Assembly: GCF_014197055.1 (NCBI RefSeq)
Contig: NZ_JACIEW010000001.1
Coordinates: 868,001-932,000, forward strand
Length of the DNA: 64,000 bases
Direction: 5' to 3'
DNA from: Devosia subaequoris
GTDB taxonomy: Bacteria > Pseudomonadota > Alphaproteobacteria > Rhizobiales > Devosiaceae
Shown here: one piece after another, positions 1-8,309 of the stretch
Position numbering within the stretch: position 1 is the first letter of the stretch
How the letters are laid out: each line of letters opens with the position of its first letter
Translations under genes and position numbers: made by a program
Notes under the pieces: model-generated
Told to the model about the DNA's origin: nothing
What the model saw: only the letters and a program-made list of their open reading frames with translations
Databases searched by the model: none

Positions 1-54
1 GGCGATGGCAAAGATGACGGCCGTGGCGACCAGCGGACGAAGGCTGCGGCTCAT
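1..54 (-). CDS. yjfF: YjfF-type sugar ABC permease (5' end only)
   Basis: Only the first 18 codons lie in the window; the gene runs off the left edge. The start ATG (54..52) overlaps the stop of the upstream permease in an ATGA arrangement, so it is translationally coupled to it. The visible N-terminus begins MSRSLRPLVATA and turns hydrophobic, as expected for a membrane permease. In the YtfQRT-YjfF galactofuranose system a second permease follows YtfT, which is the reason for the call. The visible residues alone could not identify it. Confidence 0.6.
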   Translation of the reverse strand, partial: MSRSLRPLVATAVIFAIA

Positions 55-1049
55 TTACTGGCCTCCCGGACAGGCATACGCATTGGCATGATGCGGCTCG
101 CCAAAGGCGACTGGATGATGAGAACAAGAAAGATCAGCGCGGCCTTGACGATCAGGTTGAACTCGGGCGGGAAGCCGGAGACCAGGATGCCGGTATTCAT
201 GGCCTGGATGATGAGGGCGCCCAGCACCGCTAGAGGGACCGAAAAACGCCCCCCCAGCAGCGAGGTGCCGCCAATGACCACAGCCAGAATGGCATCCAGT
301 TCCAGCCAGAGGCCGGCATTATTGGCGTCAGCGCCGCGAATGTCGCCGGCCACGATGATACCGGCGATGGCTGCGCAAACGCCGGACAAGCCATAGACAT
401 AGAGCAGCAGCATGCGGCTGCGAATGCCAGCCAGGCTTGCGGCTGCCCGGTTGACACCAACTGCCTCGATAAAGAGTCCCAGGGCGGTCTTGCGCACCAG
501 CAACGTCACCAGCACCAAAAGGGCCAGGGCAATGACCGCCGCCATCGGAAATCCGAGGAAGGAGCCAGTGCCGATGAAAATCAGCACGGGGTCGGTAAAG
601 GTAACGATGAAGCCTTCGGTGATCAGCTGGGCGATGCCGCGCCCGGCCACCATGAGCACCAGGGTTGCAACAATGGGCTGAATGTCGAGGAAAGCGACGA
701 GAAAGCCGTTCCAGAGGCCACAGGCCAGGCCAACCGCGAGCGCGGCGGCAACAGCGACGGGTGCTGGATAACCGGCCACCACCAATGTCGCGGCCACCGC
801 GCCCGCCATGGCCATCACCGCGCCGACCGAAAGGTCGACACCCTTAGTGGCGATGACACCCACCATGCCAATGGCCAGAATGGCCACCGGCGCGCCCCTG
901 TTGAGCACATCGATCAGGCTGCCAAACAGCCGACCGTCCTGCCAAGTTATGCGAAAAAAATTGGGAAACAGCAACCAGTTAATCAACAACACGCCGACCA
1001 GAGCCAGCAATTGCGGATTGGCGAGGCGAGACAATATGCGCCGCGTCAT
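51..1049 (-). CDS. ytfT: Sugar ABC transporter permease, YtfT-type
   Basis: Inner-membrane permease of the RbsC/BPD_transp_2 family (332 aa), one of two membrane subunits importing a monosaccharide. Eight or more hydrophobic segments are visible, with the family's typical glycine/alanine-rich helices and the conserved stretch AVVIGGTSLLGG near residue 255. It overlaps the ATPase gene upstream by 4 nt (ATGA) and the next permease downstream by 4 nt. The binding protein of this operon is strongly YtfQ-like, so galactofuranose is the best substrate guess. A related furanose or hexose cannot be excluded. Confidence 0.85.
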   Translation of the reverse strand: MTRRILSRLANPQLLALVGVLLINWLLFPNFFRITWQDGRLFGSLIDVLNRGAPVAILAIGMVGVIATKGVDLSVGAVMAMAGAVAATLVVAGYPAPVAVAAALAVGLACGLWNGFLVAFLDIQPIVATLVLMVAGRGIAQLITEGFIVTFTDPVLIFIGTGSFLGFPMAAVIALALLVLVTLLVRKTALGLFIEAVGVNRAAASLAGIRSRMLLLYVYGLSGVCAAIAGIIVAGDIRGADANNAGLWLELDAILAVVIGGTSLLGGRFSVPLAVLGALIIQAMNTGILVSGFPPEFNLIVKAALIFLVLIIQSPLASRIMPMRMPVREASK

Positions 1050-2563
1050 GCGAGTTCCTCGTCGCGGTGATTGGCGATCGCCTGCACGATGACGCCGGGG
1101 TTGATATGCTCGCCGTTGAGTTCGGCGACCATTTCGCGATCCCGCATCACAACGATGCGGGTGGAATAGGCGACGACCTCGTCGAGTTCGGAAGAAATGA
1201 CCACAAGGGCCATTCCCTCGTCTCGCAGCCGATTGATCGTGCGGACAATCTCCGCATGGGCCCCGACGTCGATGCCACGGGTCGGTTCGTCCAGAATGAG
1301 AAAGGCCGGATCGGTGGCGAGCCAGCGCGAGAGGATGACCTTTTGCTGATTGCCACCCGAGAGCAGCTTGATGGGCATATCGAGCGACGCGGCGCGAATA
1401 TCCATGGACTCGCCGAACCGGCCGGCAATCTCCATCTGCTCGTCGCGATTGAGCGCGCTGAACCAGCCCAGCTTGCCCTGCAGCGCGATGACGATGTTTT
1501 CGCGGACCGACAATTCACCGAAGATGCCTTCGGCCTTGCGGTCCTCGGGGCAGAAGCCAAAGCCATGCCGGATGGCATCGGTAGGGCGGGCAATGGTGGT
1601 CCTTGTGCCTGCAATGGCAACTTCACCTTCATCCGCAGCATCGGCGCCAAACATGATACGGGCCATTTCCGTACGGCCGGAGCCGAGAAGGCCCGCAACG
1701 CCGATGACCTCGCCCTTGTGAATGGTGAGGTTGAACGGATGCACGCTGCGTTTGCGGCCATATTGGGAAAAGTCGAGCAAGACATCGCCCATGGGGCGCG
1801 CATCCTCGACGCCGGTGGCACCGGAAAAGGCGACATCCTTGCCAAGCATCAGGCGCACCACGTCGGTGCGGCTCATAGCGTCCAGCGACCGGGTCTCGAT
1901 CAGCTTGCCGTTGCGCAAGATGGTCACCCGGTCGGCGACGGCAAAGACCTGATCGAGGAAGTGGGTAATAAAGACAATAGCGAGCCCGCGCGCCTTGAGG
2001 TCGCGGATAATCTCAAACAGGCGCTCGACTTCATTGCGATCAAGGCTGGCCGTTGGCTCGTCTAGGATCAGCACCTTGCCCGAGAGTTCGACAGCGCGGG
2101 CGATGGCCACGATCTGCTGTACCGCAACCGAATAGGCGCCCAGTTCGCTCGATGGGTCTATTTCAAGACCGTAGCGCTTGAGAATATCGCGAGATTCCCG
2201 CTCCATCTTCCGGCGGTCAACCAGGCCGAAGCGCGTGGGCTGATGCCCAAGGAAGAGGTTTTCCGCCACCGAGCGGTTGGGCAGCAGATTGACCTCCTGA
2301 TAGACGGTACCGATGCCATGGGTCTGGGCCTGCTGTGGATTGTCCAGATGCACCGGCACGCCGTCGGCAAGCACCTTACCCCCGTCGGGTTGGTAGGCCC
2401 CGGTCAGAATTTTAATGAGGGTTGATTTTCCGGCGCCGTTCTCGCCCAGAAGCGCGTGAACCTCGCCGGCCCGCAGGCCGAAATCCACCGCATCGAGCGC
2501 CACGTGATTGCCGAAAATCTTGACGATGCCGCGCGCTTCGAGCGCGTATTGCTCATCAGGCAT
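1046..2563 (-). CDS. ytfR: Sugar ABC transporter ATPase, YtfR-type (tandem NBDs)
   Basis: Cytoplasmic ATPase of 505 aa with two fused nucleotide-binding domains, typical of RbsA/MglA/YtfR. The first half has an intact Walker A (GENGAGKST, about residue 40) and Walker B (LILDEPTASLD), but its signature motif is degenerate (YSVAVQQ). The second half has a degenerate Walker A (LLGSGRTEM) with an intact signature (LSGGNQQK) and Walker B (LILDEPTRGID). This asymmetry is normal for the family. The gene lies between the binding protein and the permeases, separated from the former by about 135 nt holding a stem-loop. Confidence 0.9.
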   Translation of the reverse strand: MPDEQYALEARGIVKIFGNHVALDAVDFGLRAGEVHALLGENGAGKSTLIKILTGAYQPDGGKVLADGVPVHLDNPQQAQTHGIGTVYQEVNLLPNRSVAENLFLGHQPTRFGLVDRRKMERESRDILKRYGLEIDPSSELGAYSVAVQQIVAIARAVELSGKVLILDEPTASLDRNEVERLFEIIRDLKARGLAIVFITHFLDQVFAVADRVTILRNGKLIETRSLDAMSRTDVVRLMLGKDVAFSGATGVEDARPMGDVLLDFSQYGRKRSVHPFNLTIHKGEVIGVAGLLGSGRTEMARIMFGADAADEGEVAIAGTRTTIARPTDAIRHGFGFCPEDRKAEGIFGELSVRENIVIALQGKLGWFSALNRDEQMEIAGRFGESMDIRAASLDMPIKLLSGGNQQKVILSRWLATDPAFLILDEPTRGIDVGAHAEIVRTINRLRDEGMALVVISSELDEVVAYSTRIVVMRDREMVAELNGEHINPGVIVQAIANHRDEELA

Positions 2564-2642
2564 GTGCCCTCCCCTGCCTGTGGGCAGTCTGCACTAATCT
2601 CTGACTGGCGTCATGACCGCACCTGGGGTCATTGCCATGTTG

Positions 2643-2677
2643 GCCACCCGGCCCGCCTCGAGATTGGGCCGGGTGGC
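2643..2677 (-). terminator. Intercistronic stem-loop after ytfQ
   Basis: A perfect 12-bp GC-rich inverted repeat (arms 2643-2654 and 2666-2677, 11-nt loop) sits between the binding-protein stop and the ATPase start. No T-run follows on the minus strand. It more likely protects the ytfQ mRNA or partly attenuates than fully terminates, which would leave more binding protein than transporter. Confidence 0.6.
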
Positions 2678-2698
2678 AAGGACGTAGTACCGAGTTCC

Positions 2699-3670
2699 TT
2701 AGTAGCCGAGATCCTTGCGGCGCTCATATTCGCCCTGAGGGTCATCTGCAGCGGTATAGAGCTTGGACTCGGTGATGATGAACTTCTCGGGCATGGTGCC
2801 ATCGGACCAGTAGGCGCCCAGCGCATCAAAGGCCGGACCGGCCATATTGGGGGTCAACTCGACCGTGGCATTGGCCTCGCCCGCCGCAATGGCGGTGAAG
2901 ATATCGGGCACTGCGTCGATGGAAACGACCAGGATATCCTCGCCGGGCGCAAGGCCGGCGTCCTTGATGGCCTGGATGGCACCCACGGCCATATCGTCAT
3001 TGTGGGCATAGACCGCACAGATGTCGGCGCCACCATTGGACGATTTGAGGAAGGCTTCCATCACTTCCTTGCCCTTGGAGCGGGTGAAGTCGCCAGTCTG
3101 GCTCTGGGCAATGGTGATGTTGGACGCGTCGGCAATGGCCTCTTCAAAGCCCTGCTTGCGATTGATGGCCGGGCTCGAACCCACCGTGCCCTGAAGCTCA
3201 ACGACATTGCAGTCTTCACCAGCCACTTCATCGACCAGCCACTGACCGGCCACGCGGCCCTCATGCACCTGATCGGAGGCGACCGAGGTCAGATAGAGAT
3301 CTTCAGGGGCGTCAATGCCACGGTCGAGGAGCACCACGGGAATTTCGGCTTCCTGGGCTTCGCTCAGCACGTCTTCCCAGCCGGTTGCAACCACTGGCGC
3401 CACCAGGATGGCGTCAACGCCCTGGGCGATAAAGCCGCGAATGGCCTTGATCTGGTTTTCCTGCTTCTGCTGCGCATCGGCAAATTTGAGGTCGACACCG
3501 CGTTCTTCCGCCTGTTGGCGGGTGACGGACGTCTCGGCGGCGCGCCAGCCGGATTCAGAACCGATCTGCGAAAAGCCGATGACCTTACCGGAAACGTCCT
3601 GCGCCAGGGCGCCCGAAGACAAAGCGGTAGCGAAGCCTGCCGCGAGGGCAAGCTTGGTTATGATGTTCAC
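2699..3670 (-). CDS. ytfQ: Periplasmic sugar-binding protein, YtfQ-like
   Basis: Periplasmic binding protein of the Peripla_BP_4 family (323 aa from the chosen start), feeding the YtfRT/YjfF transporter. It resembles E. coli YtfQ over its whole length as I recall it: GFSQIGSESGWRAAET near the start, QKQENQIKAIRGFIAQGVDA, APVVATGWEDVL, GDFTRSKGKEVME, VYAHNDDM and VELTPNMAGPAFDAL. The start is taken as GTG at 3670 because it is preceded by GGGAGGA at ideal spacing and opens a clean signal peptide ending AQ. The longer open frame to 3757 lacks a ribosome site. E. coli YtfQ binds galactofuranose, so the same ligand is likely but untested here. Confidence 0.92.
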   Translation of the reverse strand: MNIITKLALAAGFATALSSGALAQDVSGKVIGFSQIGSESGWRAAETSVTRQQAEERGVDLKFADAQQKQENQIKAIRGFIAQGVDAILVAPVVATGWEDVLSEAQEAEIPVVLLDRGIDAPEDLYLTSVASDQVHEGRVAGQWLVDEVAGEDCNVVELQGTVGSSPAINRKQGFEEAIADASNITIAQSQTGDFTRSKGKEVMEAFLKSSNGGADICAVYAHNDDMAVGAIQAIKDAGLAPGEDILVVSIDAVPDIFTAIAAGEANATVELTPNMAGPAFDALGAYWSDGTMPEKFIITESKLYTAADDPQGEYERRKDLGY

Positions 3671-4068
3671 AATGAAGTCCTCCCAAATGCCGCCCGGCGT
3701 GTTCGCATCAGGCGGTAAATGGACGCTATATAAAGTACTATTATATGTAAAGACCAAATTTTTGGCGCCTTAACCATCCTGGCGACGGCACAGCCTGTGC
3801 GGTCCAAAGCATTGTTTTTCGGCACTAATCTGCATCTTCAACTGCCCGTAGGAGCCAGCAATGTCCGTTGGCAGACTGGCTGCGGCCCTTTGCGGGATGC
3901 GCTGTGCGGTACCCGTCCAAAAATGCAAAAATGCGGTTCCATTGTGCGCGCATTGGCTGCATTCTTGGCCCGACTTGGGGGAAATCGGAAAAATCGAAGC
4001 CAAACGTGCTAGGCGGTGTACGCGGCCGTCCCCGACACGCGCGAGATCTACGAGGACAGGGAACTTCA
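3671..4068. promoter_or_regulatory. Divergent intergenic region ytfQ / lacI
   Basis: 398 bases without a convincing gene. The part next to ytfQ is AT-rich and holds the inverted repeat ATATAA-N7-TTATAT at 3728-3746, about 60 bp upstream of the ytfQ start, with a palindromic AGTACT in its centre. It is the best candidate operator or promoter for the transporter. The rest (about 3770-4060) has open frames on both strands but no protein pattern I recognise. It may be leader or decayed sequence. Confidence 0.45.
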
Positions 4069-5121
4069 TTGATCAGCAAAGCCGCAACGCTACTGGAAGT
4101 CGCCCGGCTGGCTGGCGTATCCACCGCCACGGTCAATCGCGTGCTCAAGCAGCAGGGCTATATTTCAGACGATGCGCGCCAGAAGGTGCTCGCGGCTGTT
4201 GCGGCCACCAATTATCGCCCCAATGTGGTGGCGCGCGGATTGCGCACACAGCACACCTACACGATCGGTCTGATGCTGACGGCCATTACCGTCAATCCTC
4301 TGTTTGTCGGCGTGGCCCACGCCGTGGAAGCGGCCGCCATTGCCGCCGGCTATCGCGTGGTGATTTTCAATCATGGCGGCAGCGCCAGCCACGAGCGCCA
4401 TGGTATCGAGACCTTCATTGCCCAACGTGTCGATGCGGTGCTTTTCTGCACCACGGCCAGCCCGGAAAATGCCGAGATTCTGGTGGAAGCGGGCATTCCT
4501 GCCATTGAGATCGAACGTTCACTGACCGAAACGGCCCGCTCCGTTCGGGTCGACAATTATGTCGGAGCGCGCGCGGCCGTCGACCATCTGGTGGCGCTCG
4601 GGCACCGGCGCATTGCTTTTGTCGGCGGGGATCCGACAATCTACCCACGCGATCTTGCCCGCCAACGATCGGTCGAAGACGACCGGCTCGCTGCCTATCG
4701 CGATGGCATGGCCGCTCATGGGCTGAAACCAATGCCCGACCATGTGCGGCTCGGCACCTATTACGACCTCGATGCGGAGATATCTGGCACGGAGGGGCAA
4801 CAGCACGCCAACGCGCTGATGGCCCTGTCCGAACCACCGACGGCGATCTTTGCCACATGCGATATTCTGGCCACCGGTGTTCTGCAATCGCTCTACCGTA
4901 TGGGCAAGCGGGTGCCGCAAGACGTCTCCGTGGTCGGGTTCGATGACACGATAGCGGCCTATCTGGCACCCGAATTAACCACTGTTGCCCAGCCCATGGC
5001 CGACTTGGGGCGACACGGGTTCGACATGGCCCTCGCCGCCATCGAAGGTCGCGAAGTGCCCGATGAAATCGTTCTCAAAACAAGCTTGGTGATCCGAGAT
5101 TCGACAGGTCCAGCACCATAG
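4069..5121 (+). CDS. LacI-family transcriptional regulator
   Basis: LacI/PurR-type repressor of about 350 aa with an N-terminal helix-turn-helix (VARLAGVSTATVNRVL, roughly residues 9-24), a canonical hinge (YRPNVVARGLRTQ) and a periplasmic-binding-protein-like effector domain. The recognition helix reads STATVNRVL, with Asn where most members have Ser. The TTG at 4069 is chosen because the HTH starts right after it and AGGGAA lies upstream; the 67-codon extension to 3868 has no LacI features. It lies between the ytfQ operon (divergent) and a CUT1 operon (downstream, same strand), so it could control either or both. Confidence 0.88.
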   Translation: MISKAATLLEVARLAGVSTATVNRVLKQQGYISDDARQKVLAAVAATNYRPNVVARGLRTQHTYTIGLMLTAITVNPLFVGVAHAVEAAAIAAGYRVVIFNHGGSASHERHGIETFIAQRVDAVLFCTTASPENAEILVEAGIPAIEIERSLTETARSVRVDNYVGARAAVDHLVALGHRRIAFVGGDPTIYPRDLARQRSVEDDRLAAYRDGMAAHGLKPMPDHVRLGTYYDLDAEISGTEGQQHANALMALSEPPTAIFATCDILATGVLQSLYRMGKRVPQDVSVVGFDDTIAAYLAPELTTVAQPMADLGRHGFDMALAAIEGREVPDEIVLKTSLVIRDSTGPAP

Positions 5122-5132
5122 GGTGAGACAGT

Positions 5133-5161
5133 TTGACACACCTATTAATGGCGTGTTAGCA
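5133..5161 (+). promoter_or_regulatory. Candidate promoter with overlapping operator
   Basis: TTGACA at 5133-5138 followed 17 nt later by TTAGCA resembles a sigma-70 promoter for the sugar operon starting at 5243. An imperfect inverted repeat (ACACACC 5136-5142, GGCGTGT 5150-5156, AT-rich centre) overlaps it. That is where a LacI-type repressor would sit. This is a pattern call only. Confidence 0.35.
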
Positions 5162-5242
5162 ATCTGCCATGTCAACGATGACACACGCGCCAATCGGGAC
5201 ATCGCGCCACTCGTTACGGACGAGTTCACAGGGAGGTAATTC

Positions 5243-6517
5243 ATGCGGCATATCTTGCTAGCGGCGACAGCGCTCGCAACCACATTGGTCAGCGCGCCGG
5301 CTTTTGGGCAGACGGTGACGTTCTGGCAGTTCTCTACCAATCCCAATGACATTGCGGCCTGGGAAGGGATCATCGAGGCCTTTGAGGCCAGCCATGACGG
5401 CATCGATGTGGTCATGGAGATTGTGCCCTGGTCCGAGCAGCAGCAAAGACTGGTCACCGCATTGACCACCGGCGGCCTCCCCGATGTGTCGATGCTGGGC
5501 AATAATGTGGTGGCGCAGTTCCAGGCCATTGGTGCCTTGGCGCCGCTCGACGACGCATTTGCCGCCTATGACGCCGAGCATGGCACCGACGTTGCCGCCG
5601 ATATCTGGCCGGGCGACAAAGGCTATTACAATTTGGGCGGTCAGTGGTGGGCTTCACCCATCGCGGTAGAAACCCGTGCCCTGTACTATCGCAAGGACCT
5701 GTTCGAGCAGGCAGGGCTCGATCCGAACGCACCACCCGAGACGTGGGAGGAATTGCGCGCCACGGCCAAGACGCTGACCGAGGGGACGCCGGACGGCACG
5801 TACGGCATTGGCCTGTCCACCAGCCTCGACTATTTCACCATCCACAATTTCATGAGCGCCTATCTCGGATATGGCGCCCGCATGCTGGCCGAGGACGGCA
5901 CCTGCGGCTTTGACTCGCCTGAATTCAAGGATGCCCTGGCTGTCTATACGGGCATCGCCCTGGACGGCTCGACCCATCCCGATGCGGCCAGCATGGACGG
6001 CAACACCTTCCAGCGCGGCTTTCTCGATGGCCGCTATGCCATGATCCTCATGCACCCGAGCCTTTATCGGGACCTGGTCACCGAGCAACCCGAATGGCTC
6101 GATCAGGTGGATATTACCAAGGTGCCCGCCGGTCCCGCCAATCGATCCGGGTTCCTTGGCGGCTGGCCGCTGGTGATGTGGGATGCGTCCGATGCCAAGG
6201 AAGCGGCCGGGCAGTTCATCATGTTCGCCACCCATGGCGAGGCGTTCAAGGAACTGGCCGTGGCTGGTGGCTTCATCCCGGGCAGTATTTCGCTGGCGCA
6301 GGGCGAGCCCTGGACCGAATTTCCCTACCCGCTCTTTGTCGAGCAGTTGCAGGATGCGCGGCCCTATCAGTATCCGAGCGAAGCCATTGCGCAGATGGGT
6401 CAGCTCGAAGTGGACACCATCCAGAAGGCGGTGCAGGCCGTTGCTCTTGGCCAGAAGGACATTGATCAGGCGGCCAGCGATCTGTGCTCCGACATCAATA
6501 CAGTCCTCGCTCGCTAA
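5243..6517 (+). CDS. Sugar ABC transporter substrate-binding protein (CUT1)
   Basis: Periplasmic extracellular solute-binding protein family 1 (424 aa). A signal peptide (MRHILLAATALATTLVSAPA, cleavage near AFGQ) is followed by a typical CUT1 opening (VTFWQFSTNPND). The ribosome site GGGAGG lies 7 nt before the ATG. It is the first gene of a plus-strand operon with two permeases, an MDR dehydrogenase and an isomerase. A terminator-like hairpin separates it from the permeases. The substrate is unknown; the downstream oxidoreductase and isomerase suggest a mono- or disaccharide that is rearranged or oxidised after uptake. Confidence 0.88.
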   Translation: MRHILLAATALATTLVSAPAFGQTVTFWQFSTNPNDIAAWEGIIEAFEASHDGIDVVMEIVPWSEQQQRLVTALTTGGLPDVSMLGNNVVAQFQAIGALAPLDDAFAAYDAEHGTDVAADIWPGDKGYYNLGGQWWASPIAVETRALYYRKDLFEQAGLDPNAPPETWEELRATAKTLTEGTPDGTYGIGLSTSLDYFTIHNFMSAYLGYGARMLAEDGTCGFDSPEFKDALAVYTGIALDGSTHPDAASMDGNTFQRGFLDGRYAMILMHPSLYRDLVTEQPEWLDQVDITKVPAGPANRSGFLGGWPLVMWDASDAKEAAGQFIMFATHGEAFKELAVAGGFIPGSISLAQGEPWTEFPYPLFVEQLQDARPYQYPSEAIAQMGQLEVDTIQKAVQAVALGQKDIDQAASDLCSDINTVLAR

Positions 6518-6524
6518 GAGCACT

Positions 6525-6563
6525 CCCCGGGCGGCTTTGACCTCCCGCCGTCCGGGGCTTTTT
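6525..6563 (+). terminator. Attenuator-like hairpin after binding-protein gene
   Basis: Arms 6525-6534 and 6548-6557 pair over 10 bp with one wobble, followed by CTTTTTC. This is a fair intrinsic terminator placed between the binding protein and the permease genes. It would allow partial read-through so that the binding protein is made in excess. Confidence 0.65.
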
Positions 6564-6585
6564 CTCCTTTGTCCAAGACCGGTTC

Positions 6586-7482
6586 ATGTCCACATCCGCA
6601 CTCGTGCACGCGCCTCGGCCGTTCGGCAAGATCGCCCTGCCCTATGCGTTGGTCGCCCCCGCCATTCTGGTGGCGCTCGGTATCGCCGTGCTCCCCCTGC
6701 TCTACGCACTCTGGCTGTCGTTTCAGGACTGGTATCTGCTGCGCAACCCGCAACCGGTGTGGGGCGGGCTGGTCAATTTTGAGGCTCTGCTGGCCGATAG
6801 TGCCTTGTGGCGAGCTTTCTGGCGCACCTGGGTCTGGACCCTGGGAACCGTGGCGGTGGAGATCGGCCTGGCGCTACCCCTTGCTCTGCTGCTCAACCGC
6901 GACACGGCCATTGCGCGCATGGCCTCGGCGCTAATCCTCCTGCCCTGGGTGATGCCCTTTATCGTGCTAGGCTATGGCTGGCGCTTCCTGCTCGACAGTG
7001 AAGTCGGGGCGCTGCACACTCTGCTGCAGTTCTTCGGCATTGCCGGGAACAGCTCCATTCTCAATGATCCGAACCTGGCATTAGCTGTCATCACTTTCAT
7101 CTCGGGCTGGAAAGGCATGCCGTTCATGGTGCTGGCGCTCCTGGCTGCGCTCAAATCGATCCCCGACGAACTCTATGAGGCAGCGGCGATCGATGGCGCC
7201 GGCCCCTGGCAGCGCTTTGTCAGCATCACCCTGCCTTCGATCCAGAACACCATGCTGATCATTGGCCTGGTGCTGGGCATCCTCGCCTTTTACAGTTTTG
7301 ACCTGCCCTGGATCATGGCGCGCGGCGGTCCGCAGGACGCGACTACCATCCTTGGCATTACCATGTTCAAAGCGGTGTTTACCGACCTCAGGCCGGCCTA
7401 CGCAGCCGCCATCAGCGTGGTCATGCTGGTGATCCTGGCTGCAGCGTCCTTCCTGACCCTGAAATTGGGGAGACGCCCGTGA
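6586..7482 (+). CDS. Sugar ABC transporter permease (MalF-type)
   Basis: Inner-membrane CUT1 permease (298 aa) with about six hydrophobic segments. The EAA loop that contacts the ATPase is visible as ELYEAAAIDGAGPWQRFVSI, about residues 185-205. It overlaps the next permease gene by 4 nt (GTGA), so the two are made together. No ATPase gene belongs to this operon; one of the UgpC-like ATPases at 10.2 or 30.4 kb could serve it. Confidence 0.88.
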   Translation: MSTSALVHAPRPFGKIALPYALVAPAILVALGIAVLPLLYALWLSFQDWYLLRNPQPVWGGLVNFEALLADSALWRAFWRTWVWTLGTVAVEIGLALPLALLLNRDTAIARMASALILLPWVMPFIVLGYGWRFLLDSEVGALHTLLQFFGIAGNSSILNDPNLALAVITFISGWKGMPFMVLALLAALKSIPDELYEAAAIDGAGPWQRFVSITLPSIQNTMLIIGLVLGILAFYSFDLPWIMARGGPQDATTILGITMFKAVFTDLRPAYAAAISVVMLVILAAASFLTLKLGRRP

Positions 7483-8309
7483 ACCGCGGCAACTCGCGCC
7501 TGCGCAATGCGCTCCTCGATCTCTTGACCATCTTCCTGCTGGGACTGGTGCTGCTGCCCATCATCTGGGTGTTTATTGCCTCGATCCGGCCCGATGCCGA
7601 CATCATGTCCCGCAGCCTGATCCCCATGCAGATCACCTTCGATCATTTTGCGGAGATCTTTTCGCGTGGTGACTTTCTTGTTGCCCTGCGCAACAGCCTG
7701 ATTGTGGGCACTCTGGTAGCCGTCTGCACTGTACTCATAGCGGTTCCCGCCGCCTATTCGCTCAGCCGCTTCACCTATCGTGGGCGCGACTTTATCGGCT
7801 TTCTGATCCTGGCCACGCAGATGCTGCCGGCGGTCGCCGTGCTGGTGCCCCTGGTCGTCATCATCCGTTCGCTCGGCCTGGCCAACACGCTGACAGCGCT
7901 GACCTTCACGCATCTGGCCTTGGGCCTCCCCATCGCGGTCTGGATGCTCAAGGGCTATATCGATGCGGTGCCGCGCGAGCTTGAAGAAGCCGCTGTCATC
8001 GACGGATCGTCGCAGCTCGGCGCCATGGTCCGAATTACCCTGCCGCTGATCCGACCGGCGGTGATCGCCGTAGGGACCTTTGCCTTCGTCTTGTCCTGGG
8101 GAGAGTTCCTGCTGGCCCTGGCGCTGATTACCAGCGCCGAGGTGAAAACGCTGCCGCTGGCCCTGCAGACCCTGTTCGACCCCTACTCGTTCAGTTGGGG
8201 TGTGGTGATGGCTGGCGGCGTCGTCATCGCGGCGCCGACCGTCGTGCTGTTCCTGCTGTTTCGCAATCAACTCGTCGGCGGGCTGACCGCGGGCGGTATC
8301 AAAGGGTGA
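7479..8309 (+). CDS. Sugar ABC transporter permease (MalG-type)
   Basis: Second CUT1 membrane subunit (276 aa). It starts with GTG inside the stop of the preceding permease. Six membrane segments are visible, and the EAA loop reads ELEEAAVIDGSSQLGAMVRI. The C-terminus GLTAGGIKG is typical of MalG-type permeases. It is followed immediately by an overlapping dehydrogenase gene (GTGA at 8306). Confidence 0.88.
   Translation: MNRGNSRLRNALLDLLTIFLLGLVLLPIIWVFIASIRPDADIMSRSLIPMQITFDHFAEIFSRGDFLVALRNSLIVGTLVAVCTVLIAVPAAYSLSRFTYRGRDFIGFLILATQMLPAVAVLVPLVVIIRSLGLANTLTALTFTHLALGLPIAVWMLKGYIDAVPRELEEAAVIDGSSQLGAMVRITLPLIRPAVIAVGTFAFVLSWGEFLLALALITSAEVKTLPLALQTLFDPYSFSWGVVMAGGVVIAAPTVVLFLLFRNQLVGGLTAGGIKG

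Noticed and set aside
2456..3718. 420-codon open frame on the plus strand opposite ytfR/ytfQ
   Set aside because: Antisense shadow of the YtfQ gene. Composition is typical of a high-GC antisense frame, with no domain or ribosome site.
3797..4012. Short open frames in the ytfQ-lacI gap
   Set aside because: Frames on both strands overlap each other and show no domain, signal peptide or ribosome site.
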